Positions 44,444 through 53,489 of a stretch of DNA of 64,000 nucleotides are shown in pieces (the first letter of the stretch is position 1; each line of letters opens with the position of its first letter). This DNA comes from Tenacibaculum ovolyticum DSM 18103 (GTDB lineage Bacteria; Bacteroidota; Bacteroidia; Flavobacteriales; Flavobacteriaceae): assembly GCF_000430545.1 (NCBI RefSeq), contig NZ_KE387163.1, positions 464,439 through 528,438 on the forward strand. The letters are read 5' to 3'. A program made the position numbers and the translations under genes. The notes under the pieces are model-generated. The model was not told where the DNA came from. It searched no databases and saw nothing but the letters and a program-made list of their open reading frames with translations.

Positions 44444-46657
44444 TTGACTAAGAATATTTCAAATAAGACGCTTCAAGATTTAGAATTCACAACAGTTTTA
44501 GAACAAGTTGCTGAACATTGTATTACTAATTTAGGTAAAGAGAAAACACTACAAATTTTACCTATCTCTAATAAGAGGAATTTATTTTTCGAATTAAATT
44601 TAGTTAATGAATATTTAGCTTCTTTTGAAAACGAGAACAGGCTTCCTAATCACTTTTTTGAAGATATAACTGAAGAAACTAAACGATTAGCTATAGAGAA
44701 TAGTTTTTTAGAAACCGAAGCATTTTTAAGAGTAGCTACAGTTACAGAAACTGTAAATGAAATGAAAAAGTTTTTAAAAAAATTTGAAACCTACTACCCT
44801 ACGCTCTTTACACTAAGTGACAAAATAGAACTTACTAGTTTTGTTTCTGATAGTATAAAAGAAGTAATAACCTCTTTTGGTAAAGTTGCAGATAATGCTT
44901 CTCCTATTTTAAAACAAATAAGAAAGGACATTAACGGTATTCGTGGTAAAATATCAGAAAGTTTTACACATGCTTTAACTAGAAATATTTCTAATGGTTA
45001 TTTAGATGACATTAAAGAAACTGTTATAGATAATCAACGAGTTTTGGCTGTTACAGCAATGCATCGCCGTAAAATAAAAGGAAGTTTGTTAGGTTCATCA
45101 AAATCTGGTAACATTGTTTATATCGCTCCGCAGGCAACTTTAGCCTATAGCCGAGAATTGCAAAACTTAATTTACGAGGAAAAACAAGAAGTTATAAAGA
45201 TATTAAGAGCTTTGGCTAGTAAAATTCATCCTTATACTCCTTTATTAAATGAATATATTACTTTTTTAACCCATTTAGATCTAGTTGGTTCAAAAGCCAA
45301 GTATGCAAGAAGTATAAATGGTTTATTACCAAAAATAACAAAAGACAAAAAGATATTTTTTAAAGATGCCTTTCACCCTGTTTTATGGAAAAAGAATAAA
45401 GAACAAAATATCGAAACTTTTTCTCAAACTATTCGATTAGACGAAAAGCAACAAATTATTGTTATTTCTGGGCCAAATGCTGGTGGAAAAAGTATTACAC
45501 TTAAAACCATTGGTTTATTACAACTTATGTTACAAAGCGGTTTATTAATACCGGTTCATGAACGTAGTGAAACAACTTTATTTAATACAATACTAACTGA
45601 TATAGGTGATAATCAATCTATAGAAAACCAACTAAGTACATATAGCTACCGATTAAAAAATATGCGTTCTTTTTTAAAGAAGTGCGATGATAGTACATTG
45701 TTTTTAATTGATGAATTTGGAACAGGTTCTGATCCTGAATTAGGTGGAGCTTTAGCTGAAATTTTCTTAGAAGAATTTTATGAAAGAAAAGCTTTTGGTA
45801 TTATCACAACACATTATGCTAATTTAAAAGTGTTAGCAAACGAATTAGATAATGTAACTAATGCAAACATGCAGTTTGATGAACGTACCTTAGAACCATT
45901 ATATAAGTTGTTTATAGGACAAGCAGGTAGTTCTTTTACATTTGAAGTAGCTCAAAAAAACGGAATTCCATATAGCTTAATTAATAGAGCTAAAAAAAGA
46001 GTAGAAACCGAAAAAATAAGATTAGATAAAACGATCTCTAATCTTCAAAAAGAACGTAATCGTTTACAAAAGACCTCTGATAGTTTAGTTAAACAAAAAT
46101 CTAAAGGTCAAGAACACATTGAAAGTTTACAAGAAAAAGAACAAAAAATACAAAGTAAACTTTCTGGTTTTCAAGAGCTATACGATAACAATCAACGAAT
46201 GTTATCTTTAGGTAGAAAAACAAATGAATTATTAAATAAGTATTTTCAAACCAATAATAAAAAAGAACTATCTACCGAATTTTTAAAGTGGGTTGCAGCA
46301 GAAAAAACAAAACACATCAAAAAAAGCCCACTAAAAAAGCTTAGTAAAACAGAAAAAAAACAAGATAAAATTACAGCAAAAAAACAAAAAGAGGCTATAA
46401 AAAAAGTAGAAGAGGAAGTGCTTCAAAAAGTAATAAAGGTTAGAGCTGAAAAGAAAGAAGAAGCTAAAAAATTAGCAATCGAAAAAGCTGCTTATGTGTA
46501 TCAAATTAATGATCGTGTTCGATTAATTGATGGTACTTCTGTTGGTACAATTGATAAAATTGAAAAGAAAACAGTTTTTATTAATTATGGTGTATTTACT
46601 ACCAAAGCAAAACTAACACAGTTAGAATTAGTAGAAAAATCTAAAAAAAAGAAATAA
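44444..46657 (+). CDS. MutS2-family DNA-binding ATPase (TTG start)
   Basis: A 737-residue MutS2 homologue: N-terminal core (NKTLQDLEFTTVLEQVAEHC), Walker A GPNAGGKSITLKT, Walker B LFLIDEFGTGSDPELGG, a coiled-coil clamp (about 520-620), and a C-terminal KOW-like part (INDRVRLIDGTSVGTIDKIEKK). The C-terminal Smr endonuclease domain of many MutS2 proteins is absent. The only plausible start is TTG at 44444 (TKNISNKTLQDLEF), 11 bases after the LytTR stop. MutS2 acts in ribosome rescue or in suppressing recombination in other bacteria. Confidence 0.9.
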   Translation: MTKNISNKTLQDLEFTTVLEQVAEHCITNLGKEKTLQILPISNKRNLFFELNLVNEYLASFENENRLPNHFFEDITEETKRLAIENSFLETEAFLRVATVTETVNEMKKFLKKFETYYPTLFTLSDKIELTSFVSDSIKEVITSFGKVADNASPILKQIRKDINGIRGKISESFTHALTRNISNGYLDDIKETVIDNQRVLAVTAMHRRKIKGSLLGSSKSGNIVYIAPQATLAYSRELQNLIYEEKQEVIKILRALASKIHPYTPLLNEYITFLTHLDLVGSKAKYARSINGLLPKITKDKKIFFKDAFHPVLWKKNKEQNIETFSQTIRLDEKQQIIVISGPNAGGKSITLKTIGLLQLMLQSGLLIPVHERSETTLFNTILTDIGDNQSIENQLSTYSYRLKNMRSFLKKCDDSTLFLIDEFGTGSDPELGGALAEIFLEEFYERKAFGIITTHYANLKVLANELDNVTNANMQFDERTLEPLYKLFIGQAGSSFTFEVAQKNGIPYSLINRAKKRVETEKIRLDKTISNLQKERNRLQKTSDSLVKQKSKGQEHIESLQEKEQKIQSKLSGFQELYDNNQRMLSLGRKTNELLNKYFQTNNKKELSTEFLKWVAAEKTKHIKKSPLKKLSKTEKKQDKITAKKQKEAIKKVEEEVLQKVIKVRAEKKEEAKKLAIEKAAYVYQINDRVRLIDGTSVGTIDKIEKKTVFINYGVFTTKAKLTQLELVEKSKKKK

Positions 46658-46667
46658 ATAAAAGCCC

Positions 46668-46752
46668 CTCATTATTTAATATGGTTTAGTTAAAAATAAA
46701 ATTATATATTTAACAAATCAATTTAGTAATTAAATCCCCATTAAATAATGAG
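46668..46752 (+). repeat. Inverted repeat that includes the next start codon
   Basis: CTCATTATTTAAT (46668-46680, then ATGG) matches the complement of CCATTAAATAATGAG (46738-46752) apart from a two-base gap. The right arm contains the ATG (46748) of the OmpA-like gene. The loop is about 53 bases. If it forms in the mRNA, the start codon would be in a stem. Confidence 0.5.
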
Positions 46753-47353
46753 AAACTTTTTTCAAGCTTTTCTCGCTTTTTTAATATTTGCTATTATTGC
46801 TCAATTTTTTTTCAATAAAAAAGTTGAAATAATTAAAAAAGTTGATAGTACGCGAAATATTAAAACGAAATCGCTTAATATAGATCCGGCTAAAATTATA
46901 ATAAAAAGAGATTCTATTGTAGTAAAAAAAGATTCTCTTATTAAAAAGAATTTAAGTTCTGAGTTTAATTATAATTTAACATTATTAAAATTCAAACACA
47001 AATTCATTACCTCTTCAAAAAACACTAGGGTTCTTTTCCCTAAACAGTTTTATTATTTTAAAGACTCAATCTTAAGCTTCTTAAAAAACAATAAACAAAA
47101 AGAAATTATTATTACGGCTAGTTATCTTAAAAATGAAATAACAAAGAATAATTCAAATTTAGGAATTTCTCGTGCTACTTATTTAAAAAACAAGCTCGTA
47201 AAACATGGTGTTAATCCCAAAAAAATTATTATAAAAAATAAATTAGCTACTTATAAATACGATTCTAATGGCTTTTATGCTGACGGAATTACAATTCAAT
47301 ATCAAAATACACCTATAAAAAAGATAGAACAAATTACAGAGAAATTAAAATAA
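46748..47353 (+). CDS. Membrane-anchored OmpA-like protein
   Basis: A 201-residue protein with one N-terminal membrane helix (5-22), a Lys-rich linker with repeated VKKDSL/IKRDSI motifs, and a C-terminal domain (about 75-190) with the OmpA fold order: strand, KEIIITASYLKNE, then NLGISRATYLKNKLVKHGVNPKKIIIKN. The peptidoglycan-binding Asp/Arg pair of OmpA_C is only partly kept (the Arg of SRA is present), so binding is uncertain. It lies 24 bases before an HhH protein gene. Confidence 0.65.
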   Translation: MRNFFQAFLAFLIFAIIAQFFFNKKVEIIKKVDSTRNIKTKSLNIDPAKIIIKRDSIVVKKDSLIKKNLSSEFNYNLTLLKFKHKFITSSKNTRVLFPKQFYYFKDSILSFLKNNKQKEIIITASYLKNEITKNNSNLGISRATYLKNKLVKHGVNPKKIIIKNKLATYKYDSNGFYADGITIQYQNTPIKKIEQITEKLK

Positions 47354-47376
47354 TTATAAACTAAAATTCCCCAACA

Positions 47377-47856
47377 ATGTTTTTTAACGACATAACTTTA
47401 TCTTTTTCTATCGAACTTTTTTTTTGGATGTTAGGTTCTTTTTTAATTGGCTATTTTTTTGCAATACAATTTTATGATAAAAAAAACTCAACTACCGCAA
47501 AAAAAACGACTATAGAAGATAGTATACTAGATGAACCTGAAAAATTAGTTATAAGAGCTATAAAAACTTTTGAGAGAGGTGGTATAGAAATAAAAAAGTC
47601 AACAAAATTAAATTTTGACTCTATTGGTATTGCTTCAAAAAATGATAAAGATGACTTATGTAAAATTAAAGGAATTGGAAGTGTTATTGAGAAGAAATTA
47701 AATAGAATAGGAGTTTTTACCTACCAACAACTTTCAAACTCTTCTGACAGTGATCTAGAAACAATTACTCGCTTAATTCAATTCTTTCCAGGAAGAATTG
47801 AAAGTGATGACTGGAGAGGTCAGGCCAATAAGCTTTTAAATGACAATAAATCTTAA
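47377..47856 (+). CDS. Membrane-anchored helix-hairpin-helix protein
   Basis: A 159-residue protein with one N-terminal membrane helix (about 6-30), a short charged linker, and a C-terminal helix-hairpin-helix (about 92-155): LCKIKGIGSVIEKKLNRIGVFTYQQLSN, then FFPGRIESDDWRGQANKLL. This resembles the DUF4332-type HhH tail of flavobacterial envelope proteins. Soluble HhH domains bind DNA, but membrane-tethered copies may bind other partners. It is probably expressed with the OmpA-like gene. Confidence 0.68.
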   Translation: MFFNDITLSFSIELFFWMLGSFLIGYFFAIQFYDKKNSTTAKKTTIEDSILDEPEKLVIRAIKTFERGGIEIKKSTKLNFDSIGIASKNDKDDLCKIKGIGSVIEKKLNRIGVFTYQQLSNSSDSDLETITRLIQFFPGRIESDDWRGQANKLLNDNKS

Positions 47857-47872
47857 GAGATTTTCTTTTTGG

Positions 47873-47880
47873 TATATTTG
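47873..47880 (+). promoter_or_regulatory. -7 promoter box of DUF885 gene
   Basis: TATATTTG, 23 bases before the ATG at 47904, an exact TAnnTTTG match. Confidence 0.55.
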
Positions 47881-47903
47881 TTTGCAATCAAAAAAACAAA
47901 ACC

Positions 47904-49694
47904 ATGAATAAAATTTTCTTAACAATTGTAGCTACTACTATCTTACTTATCTCATGTAAGCAAGAAAAAAAAGACACCGTTACAACTCCTACCAAAGAAA
48001 ACATAGCTTTTAATCAAATCTTAAAAGAATATAACGAAGGAAAATTAAAATTAAACCCTATCAATGCTACTTTTGCTGGTGATAACCGTTTTAATGATCA
48101 ATTTCCTAATACACTATCTAGTGACTATCAAATAGAAAATAATACTTTTTATAAAAGCTATAAATCTAAATTAGCTAATTTTAAAAATATTGACCTCAAC
48201 GAAAGTCAAAAAATGAGTAAGGCTGTTTTAAATTGGGATTGTGATATGGCTTTAGCACAAGCAAGTTTTAAAAACGATCTTTTAATGCCTATTAACCAAA
48301 TGTGGACAATTAATTTAACAATGGGGCAATTAGGTAGCGGTAGTAGCGCACAACCTTTTAAAACAGTTAAAGATTACCAAAATTGGCTTAGTAGATTAAA
48401 TGGATTTTATGATTGGTTAGAAAGCGCTATAAAAAACATGCGTCAAGGAAGTAAAGAAGGTTATGTTTTACCAAAATCTTTAATTAATAAAATAATTCCT
48501 CAATTTAAAGTATTAGCTAAAACAAAGATTCCATCACACTTATTTTACTCACCTATTAAAAAATTTCCGAAAGACTTTTCTGATGCTGATAAAAAAACTC
48601 TAAAAGATGCTTACACAAGTATGCTAAACGATAAGTTGATCCCTGTTTTTAATTTAATGTACACTTTCTTAAAAACAGATTATTTAAATGCTGGTAGAGA
48701 AAGTAGTGGTATTTCTGATATTCCTAATGGAAAAGCATATTACAATCATTCTATTAAAAATTATACAACTACAAAAATGACTGCCGATGAAATTCATAAA
48801 CTTGGTTTAAGTGAAGTTGCTAGAATTTTATCAGAAATGGAAAAAGTAAAAGAGCAAGTAGCTTTTAAAGGAAGTTTAAAGGACTTCTTTAATAATGTTA
48901 GAGAGAATAAAGATTTAATGCCTTATACCACCCCTAAACAAATTATCGATAATTTTAATGCAATTCATGAAAAAATGAAACCGCAATTAGAAAAATTATT
49001 TGATAATAAACCTAAAACAGATTTTATTGTTAAGCAAACAGAAAAATTTAGAGAAGCTTCTGCAAGTGCTGAATATAACGCTGGTTCTTTAGATGGAACA
49101 CGCCCTGGGGTTTTTTATACACCAATTCCTGATGCTACAAAATACAATGTATTTTCAGACGAAGCTTTATTTTTACATGAAGCAATACCAGGCCATCATT
49201 ATCAAATTTCTTTAACACAAGAAAGTAACGATTTACCTGATTTTAGAAAAACATTATGGTACAGTGCTTATGGTGAAGGCTGGGCTTTATACACCGAAAA
49301 TTTAGGTAAAGAGTTAGGTTTATATACAGATCCTTACCAGTATTTCGGAATGTTAGGTATGGAAATGCATCGAGCAATTCGTTTAGTTGTTGATACTGGA
49401 ATGCATGCTAAAGGTTGGAGTCGTGAAAAAGCGATTGAGTATTCATTAGAAAACGAAGCAGAAAGCAAAGCTAGTATTATTTCTGAAATTGAACGCTATA
49501 TGGCAAATCCAGGGCAAGCATTATCTTATAAAATTGGTCAATTAAAAATTAGAGAGTTACGTGCTAAAGCTAAAAAGGAATTAGGTGATAATTTTGATAT
49601 CAGAGAATTTCATAATCAAGTGTTAGAAACAGGCTGTATCCCTTTAGCCTTGTTAGAAAATAAAATTAATAAATGGGTTACAAGTAAAAAGTAA
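47904..49694 (+). CDS. DUF885 family lipoprotein (putative metallopeptidase)
   Basis: A 596-residue lipoprotein (lipobox LLISC, Cys18). It carries the DUF885 zinc motif H425-EAIPGH-H in LFLHEAIPGHHYQ, and later GEGWALYTENLGKELG, which supplies a further Glu. DUF885 proteins are thought to be zinc peptidases of the M32-like or gluzincin type located in the envelope; the substrate is unknown. It has its own promoter and terminator. Confidence 0.9.
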   Translation: MNKIFLTIVATTILLISCKQEKKDTVTTPTKENIAFNQILKEYNEGKLKLNPINATFAGDNRFNDQFPNTLSSDYQIENNTFYKSYKSKLANFKNIDLNESQKMSKAVLNWDCDMALAQASFKNDLLMPINQMWTINLTMGQLGSGSSAQPFKTVKDYQNWLSRLNGFYDWLESAIKNMRQGSKEGYVLPKSLINKIIPQFKVLAKTKIPSHLFYSPIKKFPKDFSDADKKTLKDAYTSMLNDKLIPVFNLMYTFLKTDYLNAGRESSGISDIPNGKAYYNHSIKNYTTTKMTADEIHKLGLSEVARILSEMEKVKEQVAFKGSLKDFFNNVRENKDLMPYTTPKQIIDNFNAIHEKMKPQLEKLFDNKPKTDFIVKQTEKFREASASAEYNAGSLDGTRPGVFYTPIPDATKYNVFSDEALFLHEAIPGHHYQISLTQESNDLPDFRKTLWYSAYGEGWALYTENLGKELGLYTDPYQYFGMLGMEMHRAIRLVVDTGMHAKGWSREKAIEYSLENEAESKASIISEIERYMANPGQALSYKIGQLKIRELRAKAKKELGDNFDIREFHNQVLETGCIPLALLENKINKWVTSKK

Positions 49695-49709
49695 TCTTTC
49701 TTATTTTTT

Positions 49710-49745
49710 ATAAAACCTCTTTAGAAATTTCTAAAGAGGTTTTAT
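49710..49745 (+). terminator. Intrinsic terminator after DUF885 gene
   Basis: A 36-base perfect palindrome (arm ATAAAACCTCTTTAGAAA) 15 bases past the stop. The final T run is short (TTTTAT). Confidence 0.75.
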
Positions 49746-49775
49746 AGTATTTTTAAAGTTTTAAAATAACATATA

Positions 49776-50948
49776 ATGAAAAAGATATTTTTATTTCTAC
49801 TTGTATCAAACATAACACTTGCACAAACGAACACAGAAATTCACTTATTTGATATTTCTAATAAAGAGGGTAAATATATTATCTCTAATGGTAAAAACAT
49901 TTCTAATAACGAAGGTTATGATAGTCAACCACATTTTTATGATGATGAAAACATTTTATTTGCTTCAACAAGAAACAACCAAACTGATATAATTAAATAT
50001 AATACAAATACAGCAGAAAAAAGCTTTATAAATAACACATTAAATGGGAGTGAGTATTCCCCACAAAGAATACCTAACTCTAAAAACATATCGGCTGTTA
50101 GATTAGATAAAGACGGATTACAACGTTTTTATCAATACCATGTTAAAACAGGTAAAAGTAAAGAGTTAATCGAAAATTTGGTTGTTGCATATCCATATTG
50201 GTATGATAAAAACACTTTAATTTCTTCAGTAATTGTAAATGATACTTTAGAGCTTTTTGTTAGTAATTTAAAAAAGAAAACAAATAGTTCTATTACAAAA
50301 CAAACAGGGCGTTCTTTACATAAAATACCAAACTCTAACTTAGTGAGTTTCATGAAAAAAAATGGTAAAGCGTGGGAAGTTTGGTCTTTAAACCCTAAAA
50401 CAAAAGAAACTAAAAAAATTACCTCTACAAGAACGAGAGAAGATATTTGTTGGCTTCCAAACGGAACGATGTTGGTCGCCAATCAAAATATGATTTTACA
50501 GTTTAATCTAAAAAAAGATAAAAACTGGAGTGTTTTTCATAGATTTAAAGGTGAAAACATTAACAATATATCTAGAATTACCGTAAATCATAATGCCACT
50601 AAATTAGCTATTGTTGCCGAAGTTTCACCTAAATTTTTGGCTCAAGAACAGCTAGAGGGATATAATAAAAGAGATATTGATGCCTTTTTAAAACCATATG
50701 CTAAAAATGTAAAAGTATACACTTTTCCTGATAAATTAAACTATAAAGGTATTGATGAAATGCGAAAACGTTATGCTCCAATGTTTGAAAAAACGACCGA
50801 TTTACATTGTAAAATACTAAATAGAATTGTAAAAGGTAATACAGTTATAGATGAAGAATTGGTTACTGCAAACGGTAATACATTTAAAGCAGTAGCTATT
50901 TATGAAATTACTAACGGCAAAATTAGCTCAGTTAGGTTTGTACGCTAA
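49776..50948 (+). CDS. Beta-propeller (TolB-like) protein fused to an NTF2/SnoaL-like domain
   Basis: A 390-residue protein with a signal peptide (NITLAQ, about 16) and a six-bladed-type propeller over about 30-290 (YDSQPHFYDDENILFASTRNNQTDI, EYSPQRIPNSKNISAVRL, REDICWLPNGTMLV, HNATKLAIVAEV). From about 295 it continues as an NTF2-like domain: EQLEGYNKRDIDAFLKPYAKNVKVYTFPDKLNYKG, DEMRKRYAPMFEKTTDLHCKI, AVAIYEITNGKISSVRF. NTF2 domains bind small ligands or catalyse isomerisation. It has a terminator hairpin downstream. Confidence 0.8.
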   Translation: MKKIFLFLLVSNITLAQTNTEIHLFDISNKEGKYIISNGKNISNNEGYDSQPHFYDDENILFASTRNNQTDIIKYNTNTAEKSFINNTLNGSEYSPQRIPNSKNISAVRLDKDGLQRFYQYHVKTGKSKELIENLVVAYPYWYDKNTLISSVIVNDTLELFVSNLKKKTNSSITKQTGRSLHKIPNSNLVSFMKKNGKAWEVWSLNPKTKETKKITSTRTREDICWLPNGTMLVANQNMILQFNLKKDKNWSVFHRFKGENINNISRITVNHNATKLAIVAEVSPKFLAQEQLEGYNKRDIDAFLKPYAKNVKVYTFPDKLNYKGIDEMRKRYAPMFEKTTDLHCKILNRIVKGNTVIDEELVTANGNTFKAVAIYEITNGKISSVRFVR

Positions 50949-51286
50949 TTTATTTTTAATAATAAATTTAAAATATCCGTTGTATCCTATTAGATAATAA
51001 ATATATAGACTACTACACAATAATCTTAAAGAGACCACTTTTCAATATTGAAAAGTAGTCTCTTTTTTTATTCTCGGAAGATAGAATAAACCATTCGGAA
51101 ATAATTTCTCTTCTATTAAACTTAAGTAAACTTACTTTGTTTATATAAAAAATATACGAACCAAAAACTTTATTAAAATGGAAAAGAAAAAATTACTTTA
51201 ACAATAAGAATTCTTTAAAAAATCTAAGCATTACTTATTTAAAAACATTTTAGAAGCTATCCGCTTCTATACAAAACATTAAAATT
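50949..51286 (+). other. Terminator, candidate promoter and leader of the T9SS protein
   Basis: This 338-base spacer has the terminator of the preceding gene (51028-51067), then a near-consensus box TTACTTTG (51132-51139). A seven-codon open frame MEKKKLL follows (51178-51201), and a 7-bp hairpin TAGAAGC / GCTTCTA lies at 51251-51269, 17 bases before the next ATG. Confidence 0.5.
51028..51067 (+). terminator. Intrinsic terminator after propeller/NTF2 gene
   Basis: A 16-bp stem (one G-U pair) AAGAGACCACTTTTCA and its complement, followed by a T run. Confidence 0.8.
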
Positions 51287-53341
51287 ATGAAAGAAAAAAA
51301 AATAATCATAGGGATTCTATTAGCCTTATTATTCCTAAACACAGCAGTAGCCCAACAATCATTTAATTGGGCCAATTCAATACCCTATAGTGCTCCTGGA
51401 ATGGTAGGAGTTAGCTCAGGAAACGATATTGCTAAAGATGAAAATGGTGATTTAATAACTACAGGGTTTTCTTGGGGGAACTCAGATTTTGATCCTAGCA
51501 CTACTAATCAAGCTTTTTCCAATGGAGATAATTCAGCGAATTTGTACGTACAAAAACTAGATAAAAACGGTAATTATATATGGCATAAAAACTACGGAAA
51601 TCAAGGAGTTGTTATTGGAAGTTCCATTACAACAGATAATAGCAATAATATTTATGTTGTTGGTACTTTTACTGGTACATTGGTTTTTGATGCTTCTACA
51701 AGTATTATTTCTAATGGAAGCGGAGATATTTTTGTTCTAAAATTAAATGCTCTTGGAAATGTATTATGGGCAAGAAATTTTGGTCTTTCAGGATACGATA
51801 GTGCAGATTCAATTTTTTTCAATAAAACCACCAATGAATTATATTTTTCGGGGAATTATAAAACTACTCAAACTCCATCTTCTGTTACCGACGATTTTTT
51901 TCTATATAAATTAAACCCTACAACTGGTGCAGATCTATGGGTTGAAACTTTTGGTAGTAATAAAAGTGAGTCTAGTTATGGATTAACTGGAGACAATGCT
52001 GGAAACATATACATGGTTGGAACTTATATTCATAAACTAGATCAACGTGCATTCCCATCAACAAATGTAATTTCAAATTTACTTACTACACCTTATGTTC
52101 CTTCTAATTGGTATGGCGCAAATACGTTTGTCTTAAAAATTAATAACGGAGGTCATGTATTATGGGCTAAAGGAATTAACAAAAACACAGATACAAAGGG
52201 CTCTGTAATAGCAAAAGCCATTGAAGTAGATAATAATAACAATGTTTATTTAATTGGTGATTTTAATGGAATTATTGATTTTGACCCAAATAATTCTCAA
52301 TACGTTACTTCAAATCAAGGTAACAAAGATGTTTTTATTACGTCTTTAAATAACAATGGAGCTTTTAGATGGTTTCAACGAATTGCTGGTTTAAATAATA
52401 ATGGTGCTTACGACAGAGGAAATACTATTGCTATCGATAATCAAGGAGGAATTGTTGTTGGTGGTCTTTCGGTTAATGGAGGGCTATTTATAGGAAGGTA
52501 TGGCGCTACTGATGGAGCTCTTGGTTGGTTACATAAAGGAGGAGATGGTGGTTCTGTTAAATCAATAGTTATTAATGATTGTGATGCTATATTTGCAACT
52601 GGAGATATTAATTCTGGAGCTACCGATTTTGATCCTGATTTAAATGTAAACCATCCAATTAATGCTATTGGGCACACCAACGCTTTTAACCTTTCATGGG
52701 GAAATGCAACTACTAATTTTGATACTTCTTTTACCTACACCGTATGTACTAACACCTTAAGTGTTGTAGGAGCAAACCAACCTTTTGGAGTTAATCCAAA
52801 TTCAGATTGGCGTTTGGTAAAATACTACGACCCAAATATTCCTAATATGACTCCAACAGTGGTTAGTAACATGTATTGGTGGCAACAACCAACCCCATAT
52901 ACATACCATACAAATGCACTTACATTTAATTACCAATTAGTACCAGGCTGTTTGTATTATGTGAGACATGGAATGTATTTAAATAACAACTGTGCTCCTT
53001 GGCAAGAAGCTAGAGAGTACGGAATTCAGTCTAACTTAATTTCTTGTCGCCTTAAAAACGAAAAACAAGAATTAACGAAATCTAAAAAAGGCATAAATAC
53101 ACTTAAGATTACTAGTAATGATTTAAAAATATTTCCTAATCCTGCAACAGAAATTTTACAAATAAAATCTACATCATCAAAAGTTACTGCTTATCAAATT
53201 TTTGATCTAATAGGTAAAAATATTTCTAGTGGTAAATATAATAATGAACCAATAAATGTTTCAATATTAAAACCAGGAAGTTATATTATACGGGTAACTA
53301 CTCCAGAAGGTGTTCACTCTAAACAATTCATAAAAAAATAA
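51287..53341 (+). CDS. Type IX-secreted protein with SBBP repeats and type A sorting domain
   Basis: A 684-residue secreted protein. A signal peptide (to about AVAQQ, residue 22) is followed by about 420 residues of SBBP-type beta-propeller repeats (recurring GNDIAKDENGDLITTGF, NIYVVGTFTGTLVFD, VLWARNFG, NNVYLIGDFNG and FDPN motifs), a beta-rich middle, and a C-terminal type A sorting tail (FPNPATEILQI, YQIFDLIGKNI, PGSYIIRV, SKQFIKK). The tail directs export by the type IX system and attachment or release at the cell surface. Function unknown; it may bind ligands. Confidence 0.9.
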   Translation: MKEKKIIIGILLALLFLNTAVAQQSFNWANSIPYSAPGMVGVSSGNDIAKDENGDLITTGFSWGNSDFDPSTTNQAFSNGDNSANLYVQKLDKNGNYIWHKNYGNQGVVIGSSITTDNSNNIYVVGTFTGTLVFDASTSIISNGSGDIFVLKLNALGNVLWARNFGLSGYDSADSIFFNKTTNELYFSGNYKTTQTPSSVTDDFFLYKLNPTTGADLWVETFGSNKSESSYGLTGDNAGNIYMVGTYIHKLDQRAFPSTNVISNLLTTPYVPSNWYGANTFVLKINNGGHVLWAKGINKNTDTKGSVIAKAIEVDNNNNVYLIGDFNGIIDFDPNNSQYVTSNQGNKDVFITSLNNNGAFRWFQRIAGLNNNGAYDRGNTIAIDNQGGIVVGGLSVNGGLFIGRYGATDGALGWLHKGGDGGSVKSIVINDCDAIFATGDINSGATDFDPDLNVNHPINAIGHTNAFNLSWGNATTNFDTSFTYTVCTNTLSVVGANQPFGVNPNSDWRLVKYYDPNIPNMTPTVVSNMYWWQQPTPYTYHTNALTFNYQLVPGCLYYVRHGMYLNNNCAPWQEAREYGIQSNLISCRLKNEKQELTKSKKGINTLKITSNDLKIFPNPATEILQIKSTSSKVTAYQIFDLIGKNISSGKYNNEPINVSILKPGSYIIRVTTPEGVHSKQFIKK

Positions 53342-53377
53342 AAGAATTTTATACCTCTTAAGGTTTATTAAAAATAA

Positions 53378-53417
53378 AAAACCACCAATTTTTCATTCAG
53401 AAATAATTGGTGGTTTT
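53378..53417. terminator. Terminator between convergent genes
   Basis: A 13-bp stem AAAACCACCAATT / AATTGGTGGTTTT with a 14-base loop, serving the T9SS protein gene on plus and possibly the anti-sigma-like gene on minus. Confidence 0.7.
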
Positions 53418-53489
53418 ATTTATATTCAAATATAATTTTCAAAGAACAAACATTCTTATTTTAAAATTTATTCAACTCATTAAAAGACC

